A DNA stretch of 64,000 bases, from the NCBI GenBank assembly GCA_024398135.1, contig CP073750.1:2046001-2110000 (forward strand). The letters are read 5' to 3'. Positions 28,216 through 36,038 of this stretch are shown here, in pieces. A program made the translations under genes and the position numbers. The notes under the pieces were generated by a model that saw nothing but the letters and a program-made list of their open reading frames with translations, searched no databases and was not told where the DNA came from. The stretch is from a bacterium SCSIO 12643. Its GTDB lineage: Bacteria; Bacteroidota; Bacteroidia; Flavobacteriales_G; Salibacteraceae. The first letter of the stretch is position 1, and each line of letters begins with the position of its first letter.

Positions 28216-28245
28216 TTTGATAAAATTTAAGAATAAGTGATATGT

Positions 28246-28253
28246 CAAAAGTA
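28246..28253 (-). promoter_or_regulatory. Putative -7 promoter box of the DUF4345-like gene
   Basis: The minus strand reads TACTTTTG, a match to TAnnTTTG. It lies 31 bp before the ATG at 28215 and supports that start over the upstream TTG. Confidence 0.45.
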
Positions 28254-28309
28254 TTGGGGTGATGAGCTGGAGATTTGTTTGAAAAGAATTTTAATTTGTT
28301 TGAAAAGAC

Positions 28310-29167
28310 CTATTTTAAGACTTCACTTGGTCTACAACCATATTGCTTGTAAAACGCATTGGAGAATGAACTTACACTTTCATAACCAATAAACCAGGCG
28401 ACTTCTTGAACGGTCATTTCTTTGCCGTTTAGCAATTGATATGCCCTTTGTAACCTTTGTGTTTGAAGGTATTTAAACATCGGAACACCAAATATTTGTT
28501 TGAAGTTTCGTTTCAGTTTATTGCTGTTAATTCCTATGAGTTTTGATAATTCGTTCAGAGATGGAGGGTGATTCATATTCTCGACTAAAATCTCTTTGGC
28601 TTGATGAATTTTCTTTATTTCATCCGGGTTAATTTCTGACCTTGAACCCAACTCGATTTGTCCGAAATAGTGCGATAATAATTCCAGAACCTGACTTTTA
28701 AGAAATAGTGCACGTGCGGAGTTTTGTAGTGGGGTTTCAAAAATTTTGGAGACAGCCTGATGCATTTCCGGAATCATCAATATTTGATGACCTATTTCAA
28801 AACTCTTATTTGAATTCAATAGTGGTTTTAGATGATGAAGGTATAAAGCGTTTTTTTGAGAAGATTGTTTTTTAAGGTTACGAAGCGTTATAAATACACT
28901 TACGCTATGCAGAGGTGCCGACTGGGATATTTTATGTGAAAATCGAACGCCTTGGTCTCCATAAAAGGAAAGTGCCATTCCTTTTCTACTTTTCAAGGTT
29001 TGCAACTCGTTTCCATATCTCACTTCAATATCTACATGACCAGATCCGTAAAATGAAATACCGACAATGTGATCATCAAATTGACATTGAAATAATTCAG
29101 CTTCCTGAGCATCAGTTTTGTCAATTAAGACAATAAAATCATCAATTTCAATAATGTCCGTTGTCAT
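28310..29167 (-). CDS. AraC-family transcriptional regulator
   Basis: A 285-residue regulator. The C-terminal 95 residues hold the AraC helix-turn-helix pair (PPSLNELSKLIGINSNKLKRNFKQIFG and MTVQEVAWFIGYESVSSFSNAFYKQYGCRPSE). The N-terminal 180 residues form an unrecognised effector domain. Such regulators often act on the adjacent gene, here the DUF4345-like membrane protein 62 bp downstream. It lies next to tRNA-Arg on the same strand. Confidence 0.9.
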   Translation of the reverse strand: MTTDIIEIDDFIVLIDKTDAQEAELFQCQFDDHIVGISFYGSGHVDIEVRYGNELQTLKSRKGMALSFYGDQGVRFSHKISQSAPLHSVSVFITLRNLKKQSSQKNALYLHHLKPLLNSNKSFEIGHQILMIPEMHQAVSKIFETPLQNSARALFLKSQVLELLSHYFGQIELGSRSEINPDEIKKIHQAKEILVENMNHPPSLNELSKLIGINSNKLKRNFKQIFGVPMFKYLQTQRLQRAYQLLNGKEMTVQEVAWFIGYESVSSFSNAFYKQYGCRPSEVLK

Positions 29168-29230
29168 CTGGTTGATATACTTATTTGAGTTAAGTGAGTG
29201 GCTTTGTGGTTATCATTCTCTTTTTACTTG

Positions 29231-29302
29231 TAGCTTCGCCAGGAATCGAACCTGGATCCTAGGTACCGGAAACCCATATACTATCCATTGTACTACGAAG
29301 CC
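29231..29302 (-). tRNA. tRNA-Arg (anticodon CCG)
   Basis: The minus strand folds as a 72-nt cloverleaf. The acceptor GGCTTCG pairs with CGAAGCT (terminal G:U) and the discriminator is A. The D-arm is GTAC/GTAT, the anticodon stem TGGGT/ACCTA with loop TTCCGGT, and the T-arm CCAGG-TTCGATT-CCTGG. The anticodon is CCG, for arginine codon CGG. CCA is not encoded. Confidence 0.93.
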
Positions 29303-29354
29303 TTTATCTGCCACGAAATTAAACAGCTTTTTTAAAAGCACTAAGAATTACGAC

Positions 29355-30932
29355 TTAATTCTTTGGTGAAGCAGATTGTTTTATAGAAATAGCTTGAGCT
29401 ACCCGGATTCCGTCTACAGCTGCCGACATAATCCCGCCTGCATATCCTGCACCTTCACCGGAAGGGTAGAAGTTTTTGATTTGTTGATTTTCCAATGTTT
29501 TTTCATCTCGCGGAATCTTAACCGGAGAAGAAGTACGCGTTTCTACACCAACAATCTGCGCATCGTTGGTTAAATAACCCTTCATAGATTTCCCCCAGGT
29601 TTTAAATGCACCTTGAAGTGGACGAGAAACTTCTTCAGGAAGTAGTTGCCTCATGTTTGTAGAAGTCAACCCGGGAATATATGAGGTGTCATTAAGTGAA
29701 TTGGAGAATTTACCACGAACAAAATCCTGAAGCCTTTGAGCTGGAGCACTTTGCGTTTGATTCGCCATTTCAAATGCCTTTTGCTCCATTTTTTTCTGAT
29801 ATGCTACCCCAGCAAGCGGACCATATTCTTCAATGAAGGGTTTGTATTCTTTTTTCCCAACTTCAACGACAATACCTGAATTGGCATATCTGGAATCACG
29901 TGTAGAGGTAGACATTCCATTGACGACAATCTCACCAGAATCTGTCGCTGCAGGAACAATGAAACCACCCGGACACATACAGAAGGAATAAACGCCTTTG
30001 TCCTGTACTTGAGTTACCAAATTATATGCTGCAGCAGGAAGATTGCGATCACGCTCTAAGCCACAATGATATTGAATAGAATCAATCGTTCTTTGCGGAT
30101 GTTCCACACGAACACCCACTGCAATATTTTTAGGTTCTATTAGAATACCTAATTCATGGATTTTTTCAAAAATATCTCTGGCAGAATGCCCAGTCGCTAC
30201 AATCACCGAATTACCGATAAATTCTGTCCCATCCTGAGTTATTACGCCTTTCATTTCATTTTTAGAAATGATAAAATCAGTTACCCGGGTATTGAAATGA
30301 ACTTCACCTCCTGATGCAATGATCTGTTGACGGATATTTTTAATGATTTTTGGAAGTTTATTCGTTCCAATATGCGGATGGGCATCATATAAAATGTTTG
30401 GATTGGCTCCAAAAGCTACCAGGGTTTCCAGTACCTCAAGAACATTTCCCCGCTTTTTAGATCGCGTATATAATTTCCCATCAGAATAGGTCCCAGCACC
30501 TCCTTCTCCAAAGCAGTAATTGGAATCCGGATTGACAATGTGTTTGCTATTCAGAGCATTTAAATCTTTTCTTCTCAGACTCACATCCTTGCCGCGTTCC
30601 AATACGATTGGACAAAGATTATGTTCAATGAGCTTTAATGCCGCAAATAACCCGGCAGGTCCGCTTCCCACAACTATAACCTTAGATCTGGATGAAACAT
30701 CAGGATAGTCTCTCAGATAGTTTTTTTCTTTAGGGGCAGGTTCGTTGACATAAACTTCCAGACGTAAGCGAATTAAAATACGTTTTTTACGCGCATCAAT
30801 AGACTTTCTTAAAGTTGCAATATGATTGATTTCCGATGGATCAACTTGAAGTTCTTTCGCAACAACTTTAAGAATTGCATCTGAATTGTTTGCAGCTGCT
30901 GGAGATAAAGCAATATGAACTTGTTGAATCAT
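29355..30932 (-). CDS. NAD(P)/FAD-dependent oxidoreductase (COG2509-like)
   Basis: A 525-residue flavoprotein. An N-terminal extension of about 80 residues precedes the FAD-binding motif GSGPAGLFAALKL (residues 89-101), followed by GEGGAGTYSDGKLYTRSKKRG and, near the C-terminus, GEGAGYAGGIMSAAVDGIRVA. This layout is that of the uncharacterised COG2509 dehydrogenases found in many bacteria. The substrate is unknown. It lies 42 bp downstream of lgt on the same strand and may be the last gene of the aspS-lgt unit. Confidence 0.9.
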   Translation of the reverse strand: MIQQVHIALSPAAANNSDAILKVVAKELQVDPSEINHIATLRKSIDARKKRILIRLRLEVYVNEPAPKEKNYLRDYPDVSSRSKVIVVGSGPAGLFAALKLIEHNLCPIVLERGKDVSLRRKDLNALNSKHIVNPDSNYCFGEGGAGTYSDGKLYTRSKKRGNVLEVLETLVAFGANPNILYDAHPHIGTNKLPKIIKNIRQQIIASGGEVHFNTRVTDFIISKNEMKGVITQDGTEFIGNSVIVATGHSARDIFEKIHELGILIEPKNIAVGVRVEHPQRTIDSIQYHCGLERDRNLPAAAYNLVTQVQDKGVYSFCMCPGGFIVPAATDSGEIVVNGMSTSTRDSRYANSGIVVEVGKKEYKPFIEEYGPLAGVAYQKKMEQKAFEMANQTQSAPAQRLQDFVRGKFSNSLNDTSYIPGLTSTNMRQLLPEEVSRPLQGAFKTWGKSMKGYLTNDAQIVGVETRTSSPVKIPRDEKTLENQQIKNFYPSGEGAGYAGGIMSAAVDGIRVAQAISIKQSASPKN

Positions 30933-30974
30933 GAATAATCAATTGTAATGAATTCCTAAAGAGCAAAGCAATTT

Positions 30975-31793
30975 CTAGGCTTCAGCTAGTTTTTTTGATT
31001 TAAATGAATTCCAAATAAAATATAACCCAATAATGACTACCGGAATACTCAGTAGTTGTCCCATGTTTAAGGTATAAGCATCTTCAAACGCTTCTTGATT
31101 TTCTTTGACGAATTCCACAAAGAATCGGAAACCGAAAACCAAAACCATAAACATTCCGAAAATAAATCCACGTTGTTCGCCTTTGTTATATTTCCAGTAA
31201 GCCTGATATAGAATAACGAATGAAATTAAGTAAGCCAATGCTTCGTAAATCTGGCTTGGATGACGTGCAATGCCGTCTCCCAAACGAGCAAATTCTACCG
31301 CCCAGGGTAAATCTGATGGTTTTCCAATAATTTCTGAATTAAAGAAGTTTCCTAATCTTACCAAAGCACCACCAAACGCGATAGCTATTACAGAGCGATC
31401 TAGAATCCATAGTAATGGTTTTTTCGAAACGCGATGAGACCAAATCCATAGTGAAAGAATTACACCAATAATGGCTCCATGACTCGCTAGTCCACCTTCC
31501 CATATTTTTAAAATGCTTCCCAGGTTTTGAGAATAGTAGTCCCATCCGTAAAAAAATACATGACCCAATCTTGCACCTAATATGGTGCCGATTAGCACAG
31601 TTAGGAATAATGAATCTACCCATTCAGGTTTTAAATTTTCATTGGCAAAAATCTTTTCCTCGATTTTAAAGCCTACCATAAACGCTACAGCAAATAAAAC
31701 CCCGTACCATCTTGGGTGGATGGGTAAATTTTCGAATAATGATGGGAAAATTTCCGGATTTACATCCCAAACAATTGTAGCTAATGTCATCAT
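30975..31793 (-). CDS. lgt: Phosphatidylglycerol--prolipoprotein diacylglyceryl transferase Lgt
   Basis: A 272-residue inner-membrane enzyme with about seven membrane segments. The signature GGALVRLGNFFNSEIIG (around residues 136-152) is characteristic, and IHPRWYGVLFAVAF near the N-terminus carries the conserved HP...YG. It transfers diacylglycerol from phosphatidylglycerol to the lipobox Cys of prolipoproteins. Its start overlaps the stop of the upstream lipoprotein gene by 4 bp, itself a plausible client. Confidence 0.95.
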   Translation of the reverse strand: MMTLATIVWDVNPEIFPSLFENLPIHPRWYGVLFAVAFMVGFKIEEKIFANENLKPEWVDSLFLTVLIGTILGARLGHVFFYGWDYYSQNLGSILKIWEGGLASHGAIIGVILSLWIWSHRVSKKPLLWILDRSVIAIAFGGALVRLGNFFNSEIIGKPSDLPWAVEFARLGDGIARHPSQIYEALAYLISFVILYQAYWKYNKGEQRGFIFGMFMVLVFGFRFFVEFVKENQEAFEDAYTLNMGQLLSIPVVIIGLYFIWNSFKSKKLAEA

Positions 31794-32815
31794 TGATCTT
31801 CGAGTATTACGTTATTAAAATTGGGCTTGCTAGTGTCGTTTACGATATTTTTATATAAAAACTGTTGAATCTCTGCATCAGAAATTAAGCTTTGTAATGT
31901 ATCCAACATCCAATCCTTATCTGCAACAATTGTAGAATCCAAAGCAATAGATTTAGCCTCATAGAATCGAATATAATCTTTGTATTGAGCAACTGTAAAT
32001 AAACTATCTGTAAACTGAATATGACGATATACATCTGCTTTGGTCTTTATTTTTCCTGCTCTGTTTTGAACGTAGTTTTTAATAAACTCATAAAACTGTG
32101 GATTATTCAATGCATTGGTGTCATTAACGTTTAATGATCCTGTAGATTGATAAAAATGCCTGGATATCGGAACTTCTGTTGAGGTTCTCATCATTGGATA
32201 AGCTTCTAAATAGGAAGCCATAAAATATAAGTTGGTCAATGCTTCTTGTTGCATAAAGTACTTACTCCCGGTTGGGTGATTGGCGATGTACATCACTAAC
32301 ATCGTGTCCATTTTCCCGCGAAGTTGATTCACCTCTTCAAGAAAATCATCTTCGTTGTAAGAATAATACTTTGAAGAATTGGCAATAAACCCGGCATGGG
32401 CTATATGACGATCAAATAAATATCTGGACTCATATTTTAGTTTCCCAGAGAAATCTGGTTTTTCAGATGGTTTTTGGGCGTCAAAATCTAATGATAAACG
32501 TTTGCCCGTTTGAATGAAATAGAGTTGTTTATTGTGATCGTATTCTAAGAAATAATAGCCTTCTTGTAAATCCATAGGTTCTACAAAAATCCCGTTAGAG
32601 TCAACGGTGATTTCTTTCTTGAAGTCTGGACCTTTACCTTTAACAACATCTATTGGTGAAGTCAGGCTATAAAACAATAGTGTCGAATCCTGGAGGTTAT
32701 GAATCTCTGCATCCACACCATTTTTTACAGGTTTTTCTTTGGGAGTTGAGGAACATGAAGTTATTCCTAATATGAAGATAGCCAGGATGACCCTAGAGAA
32801 CAGTGAATTCAGCAT
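31790..32815 (-). CDS. Lipoprotein with DUF4369-like N-terminal domain
   Basis: A 341-residue protein with a lipoprotein signal peptide (GITSCSSTP, lipidated Cys near residue 21). Residues 25-130 look like the beta-rich DUF4369 domain often found in Bacteroidota thioredoxin-like lipoproteins (VDAEIHNLQDSTLLFYSL...VDSNGIFVEPMDLQEGYYFLEY). The rest is helical, with no CxxC motif, so a thioredoxin function is not supported. It overlaps the upstream lipoprotein gene by 23 bp and lgt by 4 bp. Confidence 0.75.
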   Translation of the reverse strand: MLNSLFSRVILAIFILGITSCSSTPKEKPVKNGVDAEIHNLQDSTLLFYSLTSPIDVVKGKGPDFKKEITVDSNGIFVEPMDLQEGYYFLEYDHNKQLYFIQTGKRLSLDFDAQKPSEKPDFSGKLKYESRYLFDRHIAHAGFIANSSKYYSYNEDDFLEEVNQLRGKMDTMLVMYIANHPTGSKYFMQQEALTNLYFMASYLEAYPMMRTSTEVPISRHFYQSTGSLNVNDTNALNNPQFYEFIKNYVQNRAGKIKTKADVYRHIQFTDSLFTVAQYKDYIRFYEAKSIALDSTIVADKDWMLDTLQSLISDAEIQQFLYKNIVNDTSKPNFNNVILEDQ

Positions 32816-33227
32816 AAAACGCTCCTCCGTTTGAAGTTCCGGTTACTTTATAATATAATCTTCCATTTATGTACACGCCTTCAATATCATCAGCTAAAGT
32901 GTAAAGCCCTTTAGCATTATGAATATTGCTCAATGTGAGATTGTTTGATGTTCCAGAAATTGAACATTCAAAGGAATCACCACCCTGAGCATCGACTCGA
33001 ATTAATTTCTTATCAATTCTACTGACTACCAAATTGATCTGACTTGAAAAGTTGTCCTGCGGATGTGTAGCATAATTAACTACGTAATTCCCATCATAAG
33101 GTCCCACAATATTTCCCGTAAGATCCGGATCTACGGTAATTGTTGGTGGGGGTTGACATCCGGTACTTGGAATAAGTAGAGCGCCTAAAAACAAGACCAC
33201 TCCAAGTAATTTAATAATGCGTATCAT
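32793..33227 (-). CDS. Small lipoprotein of unknown function
   Basis: A 144-residue protein with a lipoprotein signal (IPSTGCQPPP, Cys24). The mature part is beta-rich with NYVVNYATHPQDNFSS and CSISGTSNNLTLSNI, compatible with a lipocalin-like or immunoglobulin-like fold, but I recognise no family. It sits 15 bp after aspS and overlaps the next lipoprotein gene, so the series aspS, two lipoproteins, lgt is a likely operon. Confidence 0.65.
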   Translation of the reverse strand: MIRIIKLLGVVLFLGALLIPSTGCQPPPTITVDPDLTGNIVGPYDGNYVVNYATHPQDNFSSQINLVVSRIDKKLIRVDAQGGDSFECSISGTSNNLTLSNIHNAKGLYTLADDIEGVYINGRLYYKVTGTSNGGAFYAEFTVL

Positions 33228-33242
33228 ACTAAAGCTTTAATG

Positions 33243-34997
33243 TTATTCTTGATCAAGAACTTGAACCTGTAAAGATAGTTCTTCCAATTGTTCCTCAGAA
33301 ATCACAGAAGGAGAATCAATCATGATGTCTCTTCCGGAATTGTTTTTTGGGAATGCGATAAAATCACGTATAGATTCCTGACCAGATATTACTGCGGCAA
33401 TTCGATCCAATCCAAAAGCGATACCACCATGAGGAGGTGCTCCATATTCAAAAGCATTTAATAAGAATCCGAATTGCTCTTCAGCTTCTTCTTTGGTAAA
33501 CCCTAACGCATCAAACATTTGACTTTGAATTGTTTTATCGTGGATTCTGATTGAACCACCGCCCAGTTCAACGCCATTGATCACCATATCGTATGCATTG
33601 GCATATACATTTTTTGGATCTGTTGCAAGTTTGTCCATGTCTTCAGGTACCGGAGAAGTGAATGGGTGGTGCATTGCGTGATATCTTTGGCTTTCTTCAT
33701 CCCATTCTAACAGTGGGAAATCAACAATCCAAAGAGGGGCAAAACCTTCATTACGTAAACCTAATCGATCACCCATTTCTAAACGTAAAACGTTCATGGC
33801 GTTTTGGGTTTCATTCAGTTTACCAGACATAATTAACATCAAATCACCAGGTTCAGCATTATCTAATGCGCCCCATGATTTTAAAACCTCAGGAGTGTAA
33901 AATTTATCTACAGATGATTTTGTTGTGCCGTCTTCATTGAACTTCACCCAAACCAACCCTTTGGCTCCAACCTGAGGGCGTTTCACAAAATCTATAAGTT
34001 TATCTAATTCTTTTCGAGAGTATCCGGCACAACCTTTTGCTACGATACCAATTACGGATTCTGCTTCGTCAAATATTTTGAAGTCGTGTCCTTTGGCTAA
34101 ATCCGTTAAATACTGGAATTGCATTGCAAAACGAATATCCGGTTTGTCAGAACCATATAAACGAATGGCATCGTCATATTTCATTCTTGGGAACTCCGGT
34201 AAATCTACATTCTTAAGTTGTTTGAACAGGTGTTTCGCCAATCCTTCAAAGGTTTGTAACACATCCTCTCTTTCTACAAATGCCATTTCACAATCAATCT
34301 GTGTGAATTCAGGTTGGCGATCTGCTCTTAAATCTTCATCTCTAAAGCATCTTACAATCTGGAAATAACGATCATAACCACTGATCATTAAAAGTTGTTT
34401 GAAGGTTTGTGGAGATTGAGGGAGTGCATAAAATTCACCTGAATTCATTCTGGAAGGAACGATAAAATCACGTGCCCCTTCCGGAGTAGATTTGATAAGG
34501 TATGGTGTTTCAATATCCAGGAAGTTTCTGCTATCTAAGAAATTCCGTGTTTCCAAAGTCAGCTTGTGACGTAAACGCATATTTTCTTGAAGAGGAGATC
34601 TTCTTAAGTCCAGATATCGATATTTCATTCTGATCTCTTCGCCTCCGTCTGTTTCATCTTCGATTGTAAATGGAGGTAAAGCAGACGCATTTAAAATCTC
34701 AAGTTTTTCAACCTTAATTTCGATATCTCCGGTAGGCATGTTTTTGTTTTTGCTGGACCTTTCAATAACCTCACCAGTAATAGAAATCACAAATTCGCGA
34801 CCTAATTTACCTGCCTCCTGACTTAATTCTTCATTATCCTCAAGGTTAAAGGCAAGTTGTGTAATACCATAGCGGTCACGCAAATCAACAAATGTCATTC
34901 CTCCTAATTTACGGGAACGTTGTACCCATCCAGAAAGGGTAACATTTTGACCAATATTGCTGATGTTTAATTCTCCACAAGTGTGCGTACGATACAT
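33243..34997 (-). CDS. aspS: Aspartate--tRNA ligase
   Basis: A 584-residue bacterial-type AspRS. The OB-fold (1-105, [27 protein letters not shown]) is followed by the class II core with motif 2 ([26 protein letters not shown]), the bacterial GAD insertion (about 270-420) and motif 3 ([28 protein letters not shown]) near residue 545. The length is right for the bacterial form. A promoter box lies 57 bp upstream. The lanthipeptide cluster begins immediately behind it in the opposite direction. Confidence 0.97.
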   Translation of the reverse strand: MYRTHTCGELNISNIGQNVTLSGWVQRSRKLGGMTFVDLRDRYGITQLAFNLEDNEELSQEAGKLGREFVISITGEVIERSSKNKNMPTGDIEIKVEKLEILNASALPPFTIEDETDGGEEIRMKYRYLDLRRSPLQENMRLRHKLTLETRNFLDSRNFLDIETPYLIKSTPEGARDFIVPSRMNSGEFYALPQSPQTFKQLLMISGYDRYFQIVRCFRDEDLRADRQPEFTQIDCEMAFVEREDVLQTFEGLAKHLFKQLKNVDLPEFPRMKYDDAIRLYGSDKPDIRFAMQFQYLTDLAKGHDFKIFDEAESVIGIVAKGCAGYSRKELDKLIDFVKRPQVGAKGLVWVKFNEDGTTKSSVDKFYTPEVLKSWGALDNAEPGDLMLIMSGKLNETQNAMNVLRLEMGDRLGLRNEGFAPLWIVDFPLLEWDEESQRYHAMHHPFTSPVPEDMDKLATDPKNVYANAYDMVINGVELGGGSIRIHDKTIQSQMFDALGFTKEEAEEQFGFLLNAFEYGAPPHGGIAFGLDRIAAVISGQESIRDFIAFPKNNSGRDIMIDSPSVISEEQLEELSLQVQVLDQE

Positions 34998-35053
34998 GAT
35001 TGTTTCTATTTTGATAAACGAATGAAATCGAATATTAAGATTTTCAAAGCGTG

Positions 35054-35061
35054 CAAAATTA
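35054..35061 (-). promoter_or_regulatory. Putative -7 promoter box of aspS
   Basis: The minus strand reads TAATTTTG, matching TAnnTTTG, 57 bp before the aspS start codon. Confidence 0.45.
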
Positions 35062-35157
35062 ATGGATTTTATGTATCATGTAAGCAAGGGAGAAAAAGAA
35101 TAGAATACAATTAGAATTATTTAGCAATAATGATATTGGATCATTCGTTTTTGATGT

Positions 35158-35165
35158 TAAATTTG
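35158..35165 (+). promoter_or_regulatory. Putative -7 promoter box at the start of the lanthipeptide cluster
   Basis: TAAATTTG matches TAnnTTTG and lies 63 bp before the start of the small HTH gene. The 230-bp intergenic region between aspS and this gene is very AT-rich and otherwise holds only the aspS promoter. Confidence 0.45.
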
Positions 35166-35227
35166 TTAATTGTGACTAAATATTTAATCTGCTACTAACT
35201 AAATAGCAAAAACTATAAACACTACCT

Positions 35228-35569
35228 ATGAATCAGTTGAAAGAACTTGAAACCCTTTGTGCTGTCCATGATGTTGTACGAAAACGTGTAAAAGGGACTG
35301 TATCTCAAATTGCAAATCATATAGGAATCTCCAGAAGTTGTTTCTACAATTATTTAGAAAGAATTAAAGATATGGGTGGGAATGTAGGTTATTCCAGAAC
35401 TTCACAGTGTTTTTATTATGAAAATGAATTTTTTCTGAAGGTTCAAATAGAAACGAGCGAGATGAATTATGTGATTGGTGGGAGAAAAAAAATAAAGTCC
35501 ATGAACTTTGGACGGAAGGAATATATATTTGGGTCACCAAAAGAGGATAACCTTTCTTTTGGGAGTTAA
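35228..35569 (+). CDS. Small helix-turn-helix protein, probable cluster regulator
   Basis: A 113-residue protein. Residues 20-50 (VKGTVSQIANHIGISRSCFYNYLERIKDMGG) form a winged-helix or HTH_11-like DNA-binding segment. The C-terminal half is short and basic (GGRKKIKSMNFGRKEY) and belongs to no family I know. No sensor domain is present, so it may be a one-domain regulator of the lanthipeptide genes directly downstream. That role is inferred from position. Its stop lies 194 bp before the precursor gene. Confidence 0.65.
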   Translation: MNQLKELETLCAVHDVVRKRVKGTVSQIANHIGISRSCFYNYLERIKDMGGNVGYSRTSQCFYYENEFFLKVQIETSEMNYVIGGRKKIKSMNFGRKEYIFGSPKEDNLSFGS

Positions 35570-35763
35570 CGAGAACAAGCAACAACCAAAAATTGTTTCA
35601 ACATCTTGAAAGAAAAAGGAAGTGCGGCAACACTCCCTTTTAAGACGCATCAAGTCAGGCTTGCCGGCTATGATTACGTGTGCATATCAGCAACTGTAGG
35701 GTGCCGAAAATGCAGAGGCAAAGGTATTTTTATTTTTAAGAGTAGGCCAAATAACTTATAACA
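35570..35763 (+). other. Leader region of the lanthipeptide precursor, possibly structured
   Basis: Between the HTH gene and the precursor lies a 194-bp stretch visibly less AT-rich in its middle than its surroundings. It contains an 11-bp stem AAAAGG-A-AGTG / CACT-C-CCTTTT (35617-35639, one mismatch, loop CGGCAA) followed by several short self-complementary segments. An in-frame 51-codon TTG-initiated reading frame (35606-35761) ends two bases before the precursor ATG, but I judge it more likely an untranslated regulatory leader. No close TAnnTTTG box was seen. Confidence 0.4.
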
Positions 35764-35964
35764 ATGAAAAAGTTAAAATTAACCGGAAAGTTATCTTTGA
35801 ATAAAGAGACTATTTCAAAATTAAATGATGAGCAAATGAATGATGTAAATGGTGGTAGAGGTAGCGGTAGTGATCGCTTATGCTCAAATATTCCATGTGC
35901 AACTACAGGATGTCCATCTATTGGAATAGTTTGCGAGCCAATTACTCCACGAATTAGTTCTTAA
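35764..35964 (+). CDS. Class I lanthipeptide precursor peptide (GG leader, four-Cys core)
   Basis: A 66-residue peptide. The leader (residues 1-31) has the Bacteroidota pattern KLKLTGKLSLNKETISKL, then NDEQMNDVNGG, with the double-Gly cleavage site at 30-31. The core, residues 32-66, has four Cys (40, 45, 50, 57) and nine Ser/Thr (34, 36, 41, 47, 48, 52, 61, 65, 66), so up to four thioether rings could form. LanB, LanC and a C39 exporter follow in the same direction. The leader motif and the gene set make the assignment strong; the ring pattern is not known. A perfect terminator follows the gene 15 bp after its stop. Confidence 0.88.
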   Translation: MKKLKLTGKLSLNKETISKLNDEQMNDVNGGRGSGSDRLCSNIPCATTGCPSIGIVCEPITPRISS

Positions 35965-35978
35965 TTATAGAATTTTTT

Positions 35979-36025
35979 GAAAATAGGTTGGTGTATTTAA
36001 CACCAACCTATTTTCTTTTTTATTT
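35979..36025 (+). terminator. Strong intrinsic terminator after the precursor gene
   Basis: A perfect 15-bp inverted repeat (35979-35993 with 36001-36015, arm GAAAATAGGTTGGTG) with a 7-nt loop is followed by a T-rich tract (36016-36025). Placed between the precursor and the modification genes, it should make the peptide mRNA far more abundant than the enzyme mRNA. The hairpin also covers an alternative upstream start of the next gene. Confidence 0.88.
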
Positions 36026-36038
36026 AAACCATCTATTT

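Noticed and set aside
28216-28248. TTG-started extension of the DUF4345-like protein
   Set aside because: The TTG is inside the TAnnTTTG box and the extension is not membrane-like. ATG at 28215 is preferred.
35606-35761. A 51-codon TTG-started reading frame ending just before the lanthipeptide precursor
   Set aside because: It has no ATG, no leader-like motif and no recognisable domain, and overlaps likely RNA structure. I report the region as a leader, not a gene.
35988-36038. A longer start for the esterase-like gene
   Set aside because: The codons lie inside the perfect terminator hairpin, and the signal peptide begins at the ATG at 36039.
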